The notes beneath the pieces were generated by a model. It had not been told where the DNA came from, did no database searches, and was given only the letters and a program-made list of their open reading frames with translations. From contig NZ_PGCP01000014.1 in NCBI RefSeq assembly GCF_002812985.1, positions 1 to 64,000 of the forward strand: a DNA stretch of 64,000 nucleotides, in the 5' to 3' direction. This document shows, piece by piece, positions 29,519 to 39,891 of the stretch. The translations under genes were made by a program, and so were the position numbers. Source of the stretch: Aeromonas lusitana. Lineage in GTDB: Bacteria; Pseudomonadota; Gammaproteobacteria; Enterobacterales; Aeromonadaceae. Numbering within the stretch: the first letter of the stretch is position 1; the number at the start of each line of letters is the position of its first letter.

Positions 29519-30817
29519 TCAGATGGAGAGGCTCTTGACGGTATCCGAGACCGAATTGGCGTCGTCGATGATCTCCTTGATGACGTCGGAGATGATGTTG
29601 GCCTGATCCTGCCCTGCGACGGCCTTGTCGGAGACGATGGAGACGGTCTGGGTGATCTGGGAGGTGATGTTGGAGTTGTGCTTGATGACCGAGACTATCT
29701 CGCTGGTGGAGCTCGAAGTTCTGGCGGCAAGCTGCCTCACCTCGTCCGCCACCACCGCAAAGCCCCGGCCCTGCTCCCCGGCCCGCGCCGCCTCGATGGC
29801 GGCATTGAGTGCCAGCAGATTGGTCTGATCCGCGATGCCGCTGATGGTGGAGATGATGGACTCTATGCTCTTGGACTGCTGATTGAGCTCATCTATCTGC
29901 TTGCTGACCTCGTTGACCGAGGTATTGATGTGGCGGGAGGTCTCCAGCACCTTGTCGATGACCTCGCGCCCCTTGGCGGCGCTCGAGACGGTTTCGCTCG
30001 CGATGGCGCAGGCCTTCTGGGCGGCCTCCCGGGTAGAGATGGATTTCTCGACCCGCTCCGTGATGTCGCTCGCCAGCTTGATGATTTTGACCACCTTGCC
30101 TTCGTGATTGAAGATGGGGTTGTAGGTCGCCTCCAGCCAGATCTTCTCGCCGCGATGGCCGATGCGCATGAAGAGCCCGGACTTGATGTCACCCGAGCCC
30201 AGATCGCGCCAGAAGTTGGGGTTCTTCTGGTAAAACTCGCCATCGCAGAACTGGCGGTGGTGCTGGCCGACCACCTCTTCCAGCCGGTAGCCGAAGCAGC
30301 GCAGGAAGTTCTGGTTGGCGGTGATGACGGTGCCGTCCGGCTGGAAGTCGATGACGGCGAGGGACTTGTCGAGCGCCGCCAGCAGGGCCTGGGTGCGCTC
30401 CAGCGAGGATTGTTGCTGGGTCACGTCCGAGGCGACCTTGGCGACCTTGACCACCTTGCCGTCGACGAGGATGGGGAAGTAGGTGGCTTCCAGCCAGACC
30501 GCCTTGCCCGATTTCGACTGGCGGATGAAGCGACCGCTGCGAGAGGTGCCGCCGCGCAGATCCTGCCACAGCTTCTCATAGTCGCGGGTCTTGACGTCTT
30601 CCGGGAAACAGAGCGCGCTGTGGTGCTTGCCTATCACCTCATCCCGTTGAAAGCCCACGATGTTGAGGAACAGATCGTTGACGAAGGTCACAATGCCCGC
30701 CGGGGTGAACTGGATGAAGGGCACCTGGGTCTGGATGGCCTGCTCGAAGGCTCCCAGCTCAACCACTCTTGCCGCCTGTTCACTCGCTTCCTTGCTGGTC
30801 GTGCGTTTCCAGAACAT
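29519..30817 (-). CDS. Cytoplasmic PAS-PAS chemoreceptor (BdlA-like)
   Basis: A 432-residue soluble receptor with no membrane helix. Two PAS domains (about residues 25-145 and 150-265, each with a repeated WLEATYxPI strand and KVVKxxKxASD), followed by an MCP signalling domain with [40 protein letters not shown]. This domain order and size match BdlA of Pseudomonas aeruginosa, a biofilm-dispersal regulator; energy, redox or oxygen sensing is plausible. Earlier ATGs at 30850 and 30832 exist; the ATG at 30817 has GGAGGAG at suitable spacing. Confidence 0.88.
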   Translation of the reverse strand: MFWKRTTSKEASEQAARVVELGAFEQAIQTQVPFIQFTPAGIVTFVNDLFLNIVGFQRDEVIGKHHSALCFPEDVKTRDYEKLWQDLRGGTSRSGRFIRQSKSGKAVWLEATYFPILVDGKVVKVAKVASDVTQQQSSLERTQALLAALDKSLAVIDFQPDGTVITANQNFLRCFGYRLEEVVGQHHRQFCDGEFYQKNPNFWRDLGSGDIKSGLFMRIGHRGEKIWLEATYNPIFNHEGKVVKIIKLASDITERVEKSISTREAAQKACAIASETVSSAAKGREVIDKVLETSRHINTSVNEVSKQIDELNQQSKSIESIISTISGIADQTNLLALNAAIEAARAGEQGRGFAVVADEVRQLAARTSSSTSEIVSVIKHNSNITSQITQTVSIVSDKAVAGQDQANIISDVIKEIIDDANSVSDTVKSLSI

Positions 30818-30901
30818 ACAGAGCTCCTCCATGAGTCCCTTGAATGACACATCAACAGTAATCTGAGTAGATTAACAATAGTATTGATGCTCCATGAACC
30901 T

Positions 30902-30928
30902 TAATCGACTCCGGGCAAACTTTTTGTA
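30902..30928 (-). promoter_or_regulatory. Sigma-28-like promoter candidate for the PAS chemoreceptor
   Basis: On the minus strand TACA, 15 bases, GTCGATTA, compared with TAAA-N15-GCCGATAA. It lies 85 bases upstream of the chosen start, a normal distance. Tentative. Confidence 0.4.
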
Positions 30929-31141
30929 GTTTTTAATTTTCAATCTCGATTAATTGTTTTCCCCAAGGCGTTATGTTTCAAAAATAGGCTCCCGTCGGAT
31001 ACCTGTATCGGCGGCGTTCAACCCCGAGTCGGTTTTGTCATAAATATGTATCAATTGGCACTGGCGATGGGGCCACCATGCTGCATTTGGCGCCATGCCC
31101 ACTAAGGTGTCTATTAACAGAGCGCCGCGAATTGCGAGTCG
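30929..31141. other. Intergenic region between chemoreceptor and AraC regulator genes
   Basis: AT-rich spacer (323 bases counting the promoter entry). No further gene or hairpin terminator with T-run is seen. Confidence 0.4.
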
Positions 31142-32179
31142 TTAACCACCTTGACCGAGCCGACGCCGATAATGCAATGGCGAGCTGCCCATATGGGTGG
31201 AGAAGAAGCGTGAAAATACCGAGAGGGAAGAGAAGCGAAGTCGCTCGCTGATATCCTGAATACTCAGATCGGTCTCTGCCAACCAGGCGCAAGCTTTTTT
31301 AATACGCACCTTTTTTAATAACATGCTGAGATTACTATTTTCCTGATTGAGTCTGGCATTGATGGTCCAGCGACTCATGCCGACCAGGCCGCAAATATAT
31401 TCCATGAAGCTGGCTTCATCATTGAGAACATTATTTTCGATGGCCTGTTCGAGCAATGACATGACAAGGCTCGAGAATCCTTGCTCATATTCCAGCGCCG
31501 CGACTCTGCGGCTGATCTGCTGGTGCTGATTCCGGTTGAGCAGCGGCAGATAGTGCTCGGCCCGGCTCGTCAGGGCGGCGCTCTTGAAGTGGATGACGTT
31601 GGCCGCCTGATCAAACTGGCAATGGCAGCCGAAGCCCTCGTCGAGCTGCTTGCTCCCGGGCTCCGCTGCTCCGCGCAGGCTGACGGCGGTCTCCACCCCG
31701 GGCGCATAGAGGCGCACCAACTCCTTGAGCAGCATGAAGTTGCCGATAGCGGAGTGGTTGCGCTGGGCCAACTCCTGGTCTTCGACATAGGTGATGGCGA
31801 GCTGGTCATCCGCTTGGGCGAGGGTGAAATTATCGCAATTGCCGATGATGATCCGGTTGCGGATATAACCGAGCACCGCCTCCTCGGCCGTCGGCTGGTT
31901 GAGACAATAACCGACGAGATCGGGAAACATCTCATAGGCGTCATCGATGAGTGACGCGGGGGAATGACCTTGCGACAGGCGCTCCTGCCATAAAAAGTCA
32001 TATGCCGATGTCGCCTTGATAAAACGCAGATGCTGTTTTTGTGACAGCCGGCCATCGGCCCTCTCCAGCTCATATTGGCTGAGTTGGCACTGTGTTTTTA
32101 TGGCGTCGGTATTGACGCCACTCTCTTCCAATAAATAGAGCGTCGATCTGGCGATGATATTTGAAACGCTCTTTCCCAT
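31142..32179 (-). CDS. AraC family transcriptional regulator
   Basis: A 345-residue regulator with an N-terminal Arabinose_bd-type domain (about residues 20-210) and a C-terminal AraC HTH pair (CAWLAETDLSIQDISERLRFSSLSVFSRFFSTHMGSSPLHYRR). It is divergent from the GH3 glycosidase gene 294 bases away and probably regulates it in response to a sugar or glucoside. Start ATG 32179. Confidence 0.85.
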   Translation of the reverse strand: MGKSVSNIIARSTLYLLEESGVNTDAIKTQCQLSQYELERADGRLSQKQHLRFIKATSAYDFLWQERLSQGHSPASLIDDAYEMFPDLVGYCLNQPTAEEAVLGYIRNRIIIGNCDNFTLAQADDQLAITYVEDQELAQRNHSAIGNFMLLKELVRLYAPGVETAVSLRGAAEPGSKQLDEGFGCHCQFDQAANVIHFKSAALTSRAEHYLPLLNRNQHQQISRRVAALEYEQGFSSLVMSLLEQAIENNVLNDEASFMEYICGLVGMSRWTINARLNQENSNLSMLLKKVRIKKACAWLAETDLSIQDISERLRFSSLSVFSRFFSTHMGSSPLHYRRRLGQGG

Positions 32180-32266
32180 CCTTATTTCCTCATGCCGGGA
32201 ACATGCCTGTCGTGGCCTCGCAGCATCCTGCTGCGCGGGGAAATTAAGGCATGTTCTGCGAGGGAT

Positions 32267-32306
32267 AACCGAGCGTCAGATCAAATACAGTGCAACCGAG
32301 TGTCGG
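32267..32306. promoter_or_regulatory. Direct-repeat operator candidate between araC-type and GH3 genes
   Basis: AACCGAGCGTCAG at 32267 and AACCGAGTGTCGG at 32294, 27 bases apart start to start, followed by repeated GTAAC boxes (32305, 32331). This is the usual half-site arrangement for AraC-type proteins. The intergenic region of 294 bases holds nothing else I can name. Confidence 0.35.
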
Positions 32307-32473
32307 TAACTGTAACCAAAGGTAACGCTGTGACCGCCGTGGTGATATTGGCGTTCCGCCCCCCAATGCAAAATGGTCGCTCCCCCATGCAAAGCAGGCA
32401 CCCTTGGCCTCGCGTTAAGCTGCGCTGGCTATTTCGGCTTGTCTATTCGAATAACGAAATGAAAGGGAATCAT

Positions 32474-34894
32474 ATGCAGCATAACAATAAAGGGTATCAA
32501 TGGAGCGCCCTTGCCATCGCCATCGCGCTGGCTCTTGGGGCTCAGGGGTGCAACGACAACAGCTCGTCGGCGCCGCAAGAGGTGGTCAAGGACAACGCCT
32601 ATTATCGCGCCCAGGCAGAAAGCATGGTGGCCAGGATGACCCACGATGAGCAGCTGGGCATGCTGGTGGGGCCGGGTTACGTGTTTACCAGCCGCGGCCT
32701 TGAGGTGAACAAGGAGGCGATCAACAACCTCAAGAGCGACGTGCCGGGCAGCGTGGGCTACATCAGCGGCGTGTTCAATGCCGAGTCCGGGCTCGACATC
32801 GCCGCCAGCAAGCTGGCCGATGGCGCCGCCGGGGTGCGTATCACGCCGACCCGGGAGGGGGAGTCCGGCACCTTCTACGGCACCGCCTTCCCGGTGGGCA
32901 CCCTGCTGGCGTCGACCTGGGATGCGAGCCTGGTCAAGCAGGTGGGGGCCGCCATCGGCAACGAGGTCAAGGAGTATGGGCTGGATGTCTGGCTCGCCCC
33001 CGGCATGAACATTCAGCGTGACCCTCTCAATGGTCGCAGCTTCGAATACTTCTCCGAAGATCCCCTGGTGTCCGGGGTGATGGGGGCCGCCGAGGTTAGC
33101 GGTGCCCAGGAACAGGGGGTGGGCACCACCATCAAGCACTTCATCGCCAACAACGCCGAGACCTCCCGCTCCATCGTCGACAACATCATCTCCCCCAGGG
33201 CCATCCGGGAGATCTACCTGCGGGGCTTCCAGTACGCCGAGGAGTACGCCAATCCCTGGGCCGTGATGACCGCCATGAACAAGGTCAATGGCACCTACAC
33301 GGGCCAGTGGGGGGATCTCAATACCCGGGTGCTGCGGGATGAATGGGGGTTTGAAGGCTTCGTGGTGAGCGACTGGTGGTCGGGGGATGGTCACTATGCG
33401 GACATGATCAAGTCCGGCAACGATCTCATCGAACCCGGTGGCCCGGCGCTGCCCTATGGTTACGGCGATGCCCTGACCGGGCTGCAGGAGGCCTATGCCG
33501 CCGGCGAGCTGAGCGCGGATGACATCAGACAGGGGGCGGTGCGGATCCTGACCCAGGTGCTGAAGATGCCATCGAATCAGGGAGTGATCGCCAGCAATGC
33601 GCCGGATCTGGCGAGTCACGCCCGCCTCTCTCGCCAGGCGGCCAGCGACGGCATGGTGCTGCTGAAGAACCATCAGGCCAGTTTGCCCCTGGCTGGGGGC
33701 AGCAAGGTCGCCTCCTTCGGGATCACCCAGATCAATACCCTGAAGGGCGGCGCTGGCAGCGGCGACGTGAACGCGGCCTATACCGTCAACGTGGCGGACG
33801 GGCTGGCCCGGCAGTTCAGCGTCGATAGCGGGCTCGCGGACTTCTATCGCACCTTCTTCGAGCAGAACAAGAGCACGAGCGACTTTGGCGGCATCTCGAC
33901 CATAGTGAGCTGCCCTGAGCCATCCCTGAGCCAGGCCGAGATAGCGGCTTATGCCGCCAGCAACGACGTCGCCGTCATAACCCTTGGCCGCAACTCGGCG
34001 CAAGGGGAGGATCGCCTGAGCGGGAAGGGGGATTATCTGCTCTCCGATGTGGAGCAAGCGCTTATCGACGACGTCAGCAGCGCCTTCCACAGTCTGGGCA
34101 AGAAGGTGGTGGTGGTGCTCAACATCGGCGGCGTCATGGACACCAGCGCCTGGCAGGACAAGGTCGATGCCATCCTGCTGGCCTACATGCCGGGGCAGGA
34201 GGCGGGCAATGCCATCGCCGATCTGCTGTCGGGGGCGGTCAACCCGAGCGGCAAGCTGACCCAGACCTTCCCCATGCGCTATCAGGATGTGCCCTCGTCT
34301 GCGGGCTTCCCGGGCACGGATACCGACGGGGATGGCAAGGTCGATACCCACTACTACAACGAAGGCATCTATGTGGGGTATCGCTACTACGCGACCTTCG
34401 GCAAGGGGGTGAACTATCCCTTCGGTCACGGCCTTTCCTACACACAATTCGACTACAAAAACACATCCATACAGAGTAATTCACTGTCCGGGGCCGGTGG
34501 CAAGGTGACCCTGACCACGACTGTCTACAACAGTGGCAGTGTCTCTGGTCGGGAGGTGGCTCAGGTCTATGTGGCGGCCCCGGCCGGGACCCTCAGCAAG
34601 CCGGCCATCGAGCTCAAGGCGTTTGCCAAGACCCAACTGCTGGCGGCGGGAGCGAGCGAGACCCTGAACTTCGAGATCCCGGCCAGCTGGCTCGCCAGCT
34701 TCGACAACGCCAACAGCGAGTGGATCATCGAACCCGGGGTCTACAAGGTCTATGTCGCGCCCTCATCTGACGTAGGGAGCGTGGCGCCGCAGACCTTTAC
34801 GGTGAGCAGCAAGCTGGTGGTCAGCAAAACCACGCCGGGGGCACTGGCCTTGCCGGCCGGGGTGACGGAGGCCTCTTTCGAAACGCAGTATTGA
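32474..34894 (+). CDS. GH3 beta-glucosidase/glycosidase, probable lipoprotein
   Basis: An 806-residue exported glycoside hydrolase of family 3, cleaving terminal beta-linked glucose (or related sugar). N-terminal signal with LALGAQGC at residues 17-24, resembling a lipobox though the -3 residue is Ala. GH3 N-terminal TIM barrel with the nucleophile region GFEGFVVSDWWSGDG; GH3 C-terminal sandwich (NVGGV-like LNIGGVMD, LLAYMPGQEAGNAIADLLSG), then a fibronectin III-like domain at about 700-790 (KPAIELKAFAKTQL). ATG 32474 has AGGGA 5 bases upstream; upstream in-frame codons lack one. Confidence 0.9.
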   Translation: MQHNNKGYQWSALAIAIALALGAQGCNDNSSSAPQEVVKDNAYYRAQAESMVARMTHDEQLGMLVGPGYVFTSRGLEVNKEAINNLKSDVPGSVGYISGVFNAESGLDIAASKLADGAAGVRITPTREGESGTFYGTAFPVGTLLASTWDASLVKQVGAAIGNEVKEYGLDVWLAPGMNIQRDPLNGRSFEYFSEDPLVSGVMGAAEVSGAQEQGVGTTIKHFIANNAETSRSIVDNIISPRAIREIYLRGFQYAEEYANPWAVMTAMNKVNGTYTGQWGDLNTRVLRDEWGFEGFVVSDWWSGDGHYADMIKSGNDLIEPGGPALPYGYGDALTGLQEAYAAGELSADDIRQGAVRILTQVLKMPSNQGVIASNAPDLASHARLSRQAASDGMVLLKNHQASLPLAGGSKVASFGITQINTLKGGAGSGDVNAAYTVNVADGLARQFSVDSGLADFYRTFFEQNKSTSDFGGISTIVSCPEPSLSQAEIAAYAASNDVAVITLGRNSAQGEDRLSGKGDYLLSDVEQALIDDVSSAFHSLGKKVVVVLNIGGVMDTSAWQDKVDAILLAYMPGQEAGNAIADLLSGAVNPSGKLTQTFPMRYQDVPSSAGFPGTDTDGDGKVDTHYYNEGIYVGYRYYATFGKGVNYPFGHGLSYTQFDYKNTSIQSNSLSGAGGKVTLTTTVYNSGSVSGREVAQVYVAAPAGTLSKPAIELKAFAKTQLLAAGASETLNFEIPASWLASFDNANSEWIIEPGVYKVYVAPSSDVGSVAPQTFTVSSKLVVSKTTPGALALPAGVTEASFETQY

Positions 34895-34905
34895 GCTAAA
34901 AATGT

Positions 34906-34930
34906 GGGGGGAGCCTTGGCTCCCCCTTTT
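34906..34930 (+). terminator. Rho-independent terminator after the GH3 gene
   Basis: Stem GGGGGAGC/GCTCCCCC with loop CTTG and a TTTT tail, 12 bases after the stop. Confidence 0.8.
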
Positions 34931-34977
34931 CATGTCCGCTTACCGTCCCGGCACCCTGGTCAGCCAGGAGCCTCGGC

Positions 34978-35436
34978 CTATTTCTTCTGCTGCAGGGTCG
35001 AGATCTGCTTGTTCAGGGCCTCCATCTCGCTCTGGTGACGACGGGTCATGGCCTGGATCTCGGCGGCGGAGCGCCTCTCACCGGCCCCATCCGCCTGGGA
35101 TGCGGTGGTGCCCGTCAGCTGCTCGTTGTAGCGGGTGATCTCGTTGTTCATCTTCAGGGTCTTGGCCTCTGCCTCCGCACGCAGGGTCGCCAGCTGACGT
35201 TGCTGCTGGCTGGCGGCGAGATCCTTTTCAATCGCCTCTGTCTGCTTGCTGGCTTGAGCCACCGCCTCGGCGGGCGGGGTGTAGACGCGCAAGTCCATGG
35301 GCTTGGCATCCCCGGCGCAGGGGATGTCGCTGAAGTGGACGGTGCCGTTGACCGTGCATTGATAGACGGCGGCCCGGGTGGCCAGCGGGGTGGCGGCAAT
35401 CAGGCTGGCAAAACAGATGGCCAGAACGCGTGACAT
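34978..35436 (-). CDS. DUF4124-type periplasmic protein with coiled coil
   Basis: A 152-residue exported protein: signal peptide (AICFASLIAATPLATRAAV), then the DUF4124 pattern VYQCTVNGTVHFSDIPCAG, then a long charged helix (about residues 60-150, many Gln, Glu and Ala). Ribosome site AAGGAGGAG lies just before the ATG. No close partner gene. Function unknown. Confidence 0.75.
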   Translation of the reverse strand: MSRVLAICFASLIAATPLATRAAVYQCTVNGTVHFSDIPCAGDAKPMDLRVYTPPAEAVAQASKQTEAIEKDLAASQQQRQLATLRAEAEAKTLKMNNEITRYNEQLTGTTASQADGAGERRSAAEIQAMTRRHQSEMEALNKQISTLQQKK

Positions 35437-35778
35437 AGACTCCTCCTTGAATCCAGCCCCCGCACGACAACATCCAGACCGGGGGGCGTCTCGAATTTGT
35501 CATGGGGGGTACTTGAAACAGTAGTCTCTCCATCGGGCCATCTCATTGCAAATTGCGCATCTTCTATTGAGAAGAGCGACCCCCTTCGGCCCCACCAGAC
35601 TCGGTTGCTGATGGTGCATTCGCCACAGCCTGGCCTCTCGCCAGCATTGGCCTCGACGTTTTATTCGCTCAGTCCTTCGCCGCTTTTGCGCGGGTTCAAC
35701 ACATCAGAGCACCATAACGGGCCACAATGAGGTATCTTATGCCCCGATTTCATCCATTTAACGGATCCGAGACCCCAT
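35437..35778. other. Intergenic region before fabV
   Basis: 342 bases carrying the promoters of the divergent DUF4124 gene and fabV. No RNA, terminator or repeat was recognised. Confidence 0.4.
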
Positions 35779-36972
35779 ATGATTATCAAACCCAAGGTTC
35801 GCGGCTTTATCTGTACCACCACTCACCCGGTCGGTTGTGAAGCCAATGTTCGTCGCCAGATTGCTTACACCCAGGCCCAGGGCACCATCGAAAATGGTCC
35901 CAAGAAGGTACTGGTGATCGGCGCTTCCACCGGCTATGGTCTGGCCTCCCGGATCGCGACTGCCTTTGGTTCCGGCGCTGCCACCATAGGCGTCTTCTTC
36001 GAAAAGGCCGGCAGCGAGAACAAGACCGCCACCGCCGGCTGGTACAACTCCGCCGCCTTCGACAAGGCCGCCAAAGAGGCAGGCCTGTACGCAAAGAGCG
36101 TCAACGGCGATGCCTTCTCCAACGAATGCCGTGATACCGTGATCGATCTCATCAAGCAGGATCTCGGTCAGATTGATCTGGTGGTCTACTCCCTGGCCTC
36201 GCCGGTGCGCAAGCTGCCGGACACAGGTGAAGTGGTGCGCTCCGCGCTCAAACCCATAGGCGAGACCTACACCACCACCGCCATCGATACCAACAAGGAT
36301 CAGATCATCACCGCCACCGTCGAGCCGGCGAATGAGGAAGAGATCGCAAACACCATCACCGTCATGGGCGGCCAGGACTGGGAGCTGTGGATGGCGGCCC
36401 TGCGTGATGCAGGCGTGCTGGCCGACGGCGCCAAGTCCGTTGCCTACTCCTACATCGGCACCGATCTGACCTGGCCCATCTACTGGCATGGCACCCTGGG
36501 CCGCGCCAAGGAAGACCTGGACCGCGCCGCCAGCGCCATCCGTGGGGATCTGGCCGGCAAAGGCGGCACCGCCCACGTGGCCGTACTGAAATCCGTGGTG
36601 ACCCAGGCCTCCAGCGCCATCCCGGTCATGCCGCTCTACATCTCCATGGCGTTCAAGATCATGAAGGAGAAGGGCATCCACGAGGGCTGCATGGAGCAGG
36701 TCTATCGCATGCTGCGCACCCGTTTGTATGGCGCCGATCTGGCGCTGGACGAGCAGGCCCGCATCCGCATGGACGACTGGGAACTGCGTGACGACGTGCA
36801 GCAGACCTGCCGCGATCTGTGGCCGTCCATCACCACAGAGAACCTGTCCGAGCTCACCGATTACACCGGCTACAAGCAGGAGTTCCTGCGCCTGTTCGGC
36901 TTCGGTCTGGACGAGGTGGATTACGACGCCGACGTGAACCCGGACGTGCGTTTCGACGTGGTCGAGCTCTGA
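35779..36972 (+). CDS. fabV: Enoyl-[acyl-carrier-protein] reductase FabV
   Basis: Single-subunit NADH-dependent enoyl-ACP reductase of the FabV type, often triclosan-tolerant. 397 residues, the family length. The Rossmann loop is [17 protein letters not shown] (near residue 45) and the catalytic Tyr-X8-Lys is [10 protein letters not shown] in the segment [17 protein letters not shown]. It begins [20 protein letters not shown], typical of the family. The ribosome site is weak. Confidence 0.96.
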   Translation: MIIKPKVRGFICTTTHPVGCEANVRRQIAYTQAQGTIENGPKKVLVIGASTGYGLASRIATAFGSGAATIGVFFEKAGSENKTATAGWYNSAAFDKAAKEAGLYAKSVNGDAFSNECRDTVIDLIKQDLGQIDLVVYSLASPVRKLPDTGEVVRSALKPIGETYTTTAIDTNKDQIITATVEPANEEEIANTITVMGGQDWELWMAALRDAGVLADGAKSVAYSYIGTDLTWPIYWHGTLGRAKEDLDRAASAIRGDLAGKGGTAHVAVLKSVVTQASSAIPVMPLYISMAFKIMKEKGIHEGCMEQVYRMLRTRLYGADLALDEQARIRMDDWELRDDVQQTCRDLWPSITTENLSELTDYTGYKQEFLRLFGFGLDEVDYDADVNPDVRFDVVEL

Positions 36973-36987
36973 GCCTGACTCGATGAA

Positions 36988-37013
36988 AGAGGGCCCTGCG
37001 GGGCCCTTTTTTT
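36988..37013 (+). terminator. Rho-independent terminator after fabV
   Basis: Stem AGGGCCC/GGGCCCT with loop TGCG and a seven-T tail. Confidence 0.8.
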
Positions 37014-37131
37014 GCGAACTTTTTCGCATCATCGCGAAATTTTATTATCCACGATCACCTTTTCGCCCCATCAAACCCGCTAGTCTTGCGCTGATCGGAT
37101 CACATGACGGCCTTGCCGAGGAACGGATACT

Positions 37132-38607
37132 ATGACCAGCCCCCAAGCGGCGCGAAAGAAGCGCCAGCTCCCCACCGTTTACACCTTGCTCTTCATCATC
37201 ATCGCCCTGATGGCGGCCCTCACCTGGGTGCTGCCAGCGGGCAAGTACAACTATGTCACCGCCGACAGCAAGCAGCCCATTGCGGCCGCCGCCGTGGCCG
37301 ATTACAGCGGCGGCGAGCGCCTGCTGCCTGTGCCCGGCAGTTATACCGAGCTGCCGTCTCACCCCCAGGGGGTGTTCGAGGTGCTCAAGGCCCCCATTCA
37401 GGGCTTTCACAAGGCGGCCGACGTGGCGCTGTTCGTGCTCATCATCGGCGGTTTTCTGGCGGTGACCATGCACAGTGGCGCGCTGGATGCGGGGGTGGGG
37501 GCGATCGTGCGCGCCTTCGCCGGCCGTGAGCGGCTGCTCATCCCTGTACTCATCGCCCTGTTTGCCCTCGGTGGATCTACCTTTGGTATGGCGGAAGAGA
37601 CGGTGGCCTTCTGGGCGCTGATCGTGCCGGTCATGATGGCGGCGGGCTTCGATCGCATGGTGGCGGCGGGGATCATTTTGCTCGGCTCCGGCGTCGGTGT
37701 GTTGGCCTCCACCGTCAACCCCTTTGCCACCGGCATCGCCTCCGGGTTTGCCGGTATCCCCATAGGTGAGGGGATCGGGCTTCGCGTCATCCAGTGGCTG
37801 CTGCTGGTGGCGTTCGCCTCTTGGTTCGTGATGCGCTACGCCAGACAGGTGCAGCAGGACAAGGGGAGCTCTGTGCTCGCCGACATCCAGTATGATGACG
37901 AATTCTCCCAGATGAAGCGCAGCGATGCGGCCTTCAGCGGCAAGCAGAAGCTCACCATGCTGGTGTTCTTTGGCACCTTCCTGCTGATGATCTACGCGGT
38001 GGTGCCCTGGTCTGATCTGGGGATCGATCTGCTGCCGACCCTGGGCTGGTGGTTCGACGAGCTCTCTACCCTGTTCTTCAGCGCCTCCATCCTCATCGCG
38101 CTGATCAATCGGATGCCGGAGTCCAACTATGTGGCCACCTTCCTGAACGGGGCCCGGGATCTCATCGGGGTGGCGCTGGTGGTGGCGGTGGCCCGTGGCA
38201 TCTATGTGGTGATGGAGCAGGGGGTCATCATAGATACCATCTTGCACTGGGCCGAGGGGCTGGTGAGCGGCCTGTCGTCGTCCGTGTTCATCCTGATGGC
38301 CTACCTGGTGCACATCATACTGAGCTTCTTCATTCCCTCCACCTCAGGGCTGGCCACCGTCTCCATGCCGCTGATGGGGCCGCTCGCGGACTTCTCCGGC
38401 ATCTCACGGGATCTGGTGATCACCGCCTACCAGTCCGCCTCCGGCTGGATCAACCTGTTCGCCCCCACCGCCGCGCATCTGGTGGCGGGGCTGGCGCTCG
38501 CCAAGATCCCCTATGATCGCTTCGTGCGCTGGGTCTTGCCCTTCATCATAGGGGTGGCGCTCATCACCATGGGAGTGCTGGTGGTCGGCGCCCTGCTGCA
38601 CGGCTGA
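37132..38607 (+). CDS. YfcC/DcuC-like membrane carrier
   Basis: A 491-residue inner-membrane protein with about 12 hydrophobic segments, resembling the YfcC/ArsB-NhaD-type dicarboxylate or amino-acid carriers. Conserved-looking loops are FGMAEETVAFWALIVPVMMA, GSGVGVLASTVNPFATGIASGFAG and FFIPSTSGLATVSMPLMGPLAD. Family assignment is by these patterns and length; substrate is unknown (dicarboxylate, arginine/peptide-type or similar). Monocistronic, followed by a shared terminator. Confidence 0.8.
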   Translation: MTSPQAARKKRQLPTVYTLLFIIIALMAALTWVLPAGKYNYVTADSKQPIAAAAVADYSGGERLLPVPGSYTELPSHPQGVFEVLKAPIQGFHKAADVALFVLIIGGFLAVTMHSGALDAGVGAIVRAFAGRERLLIPVLIALFALGGSTFGMAEETVAFWALIVPVMMAAGFDRMVAAGIILLGSGVGVLASTVNPFATGIASGFAGIPIGEGIGLRVIQWLLLVAFASWFVMRYARQVQQDKGSSVLADIQYDDEFSQMKRSDAAFSGKQKLTMLVFFGTFLLMIYAVVPWSDLGIDLLPTLGWWFDELSTLFFSASILIALINRMPESNYVATFLNGARDLIGVALVVAVARGIYVVMEQGVIIDTILHWAEGLVSGLSSSVFILMAYLVHIILSFFIPSTSGLATVSMPLMGPLADFSGISRDLVITAYQSASGWINLFAPTAAHLVAGLALAKIPYDRFVRWVLPFIIGVALITMGVLVVGALLHG

Positions 38608-38633
38608 TAGCTCAATACAAAACGACAGGCAAC

Positions 38634-38662
38634 AAAAAGGCTCCCGCGGGAGCCTTTTTCAT
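38634..38662. terminator. Bidirectional rho-independent terminator
   Basis: Stem AAGGCTCCCG/CGGGAGCCTT with A- and T-runs. Shared by the YfcC-type gene (+) and alaA (-). Confidence 0.85.
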
Positions 38663-38676
38663 GACCTTGGCAGTGC

Positions 38677-39891
38677 TTACTGCTTGTAGTTCTTGAGGAA
38701 GCGGGCGAGGCGGCCGATGGCATCCTCCAGCTCCTCTTCCCTTGGCAGGAATGCCAGGCGGAAGTGATCCGGCGCTGGCCAGTTGAAGCCGGTGCCCTGC
38801 ACCAGCAGCAGTTTTTCCTGCTGCAGCAAGTCGAACACCATCTTCTGATCGTCGCGAATGTCGTAGACCTTGGGATCCAGGCGCGGGAACAGGTAGAGCG
38901 CCCCCTTGGGCTTGACGCAGGAGACCCCGGGGATGGCGTTGATAAGCTCCCAGGCCTTGTCCCGCTGGCGCCGCAGGCGGCCGCCCGGCAGGATCAGCTC
39001 GTTGATGCTCTGGTAGCCACCGAGCGCCGCCTGAATGGCGTGCTGCATGGGCACGTTGGAGCAGAGCCGCATGGAGGCCAGCATCTCCAGCCCTTCGATA
39101 TAGCCTTTGGCCCGGCCCTTGGGCCCTGTGATGACCATCCAGCCCTGACGGAAGCCACAGGCACGGTAGGCCTTGGAGAGGCCGTTGAAGGTCACCACCA
39201 TGACGTCGTCGCACTGGGTGCAGACGCTGGTGTGGGCGATGTCGTCGTAGAGGATCTTGTCGTAGATCTCGTCGGCGAAGATGATGAGGTTGTGCTGGCG
39301 GGCGATCTCGATCAGCTCCAGCTGGAATTCGCTGCCGTAGACGGCGCCGGTCGGGTTGTTCGGGTTGATCAGCACCAGGCCGCGGGTGCGCGGTGTGATG
39401 CGAGCGCGGATGTCGTCCAGATCCGGATACCAGTCGGCCCCTTCGTCGCAGCGATAGTGCACCGCATGACCACCTGAGAGGGTAATGGCCGCGGTCCACA
39501 GCGGGTAGTCGGGGGAGGGCACCAGCATCTCGTCGCCGTTGTTGAGCAGCGCCTGCATGGCCATCACGATGAGTTCGCTCGCGCCGTTGCCGATGTAGAT
39601 GTCATCGATGTCGACCTTGCGCATCCCCTTCTGCTGGTAATACTGCATCACCGCCTTGCGGGCGGAGAAGAGCCCCTTGGAGTCGCAGTAGCCCTGGCTC
39701 TGGGGCATGTTGAGGATCACATCCTTGATGAGTTCCTCGGGAGCATCGAAACCGAACGGCGCCAGATTGCCGATGTTGAGCTTGAGAATACGGTGGCCTT
39801 CGTCCTCGAGACGGCGGGCCTCTTTATGCACCGGGCCGCGAATGTCATAGCAGACATCGTCGAGCTTGTGCGACTTGTCGATAGTGAACAT
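38677..39891 (-). CDS. alaA: Alanine transaminase AlaA (YfbQ type)
   Basis: Class I/II PLP aminotransferase that makes alanine from pyruvate and glutamate. 404 residues; NPNNPTGAVYG, ADEIYDKILYDD and FNGLSKAYRACGFRQGW with the PLP Lys. The N terminus (FTIDKSHKLDDVCYDIRGPV) matches YfbQ. Confidence 0.93.
   Translation of the reverse strand: MFTIDKSHKLDDVCYDIRGPVHKEARRLEDEGHRILKLNIGNLAPFGFDAPEELIKDVILNMPQSQGYCDSKGLFSARKAVMQYYQQKGMRKVDIDDIYIGNGASELIVMAMQALLNNGDEMLVPSPDYPLWTAAITLSGGHAVHYRCDEGADWYPDLDDIRARITPRTRGLVLINPNNPTGAVYGSEFQLELIEIARQHNLIIFADEIYDKILYDDIAHTSVCTQCDDVMVVTFNGLSKAYRACGFRQGWMVITGPKGRAKGYIEGLEMLASMRLCSNVPMQHAIQAALGGYQSINELILPGGRLRRQRDKAWELINAIPGVSCVKPKGALYLFPRLDPKVYDIRDDQKMVFDLLQQEKLLLVQGTGFNWPAPDHFRLAFLPREEELEDAIGRLARFLKNYKQ

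Noticed and set aside
32429..34447. 672-residue open frame opposite the GH3 gene
   Set aside because: Antisense shadow of a well-supported glycosidase; no domain and no ribosome site.
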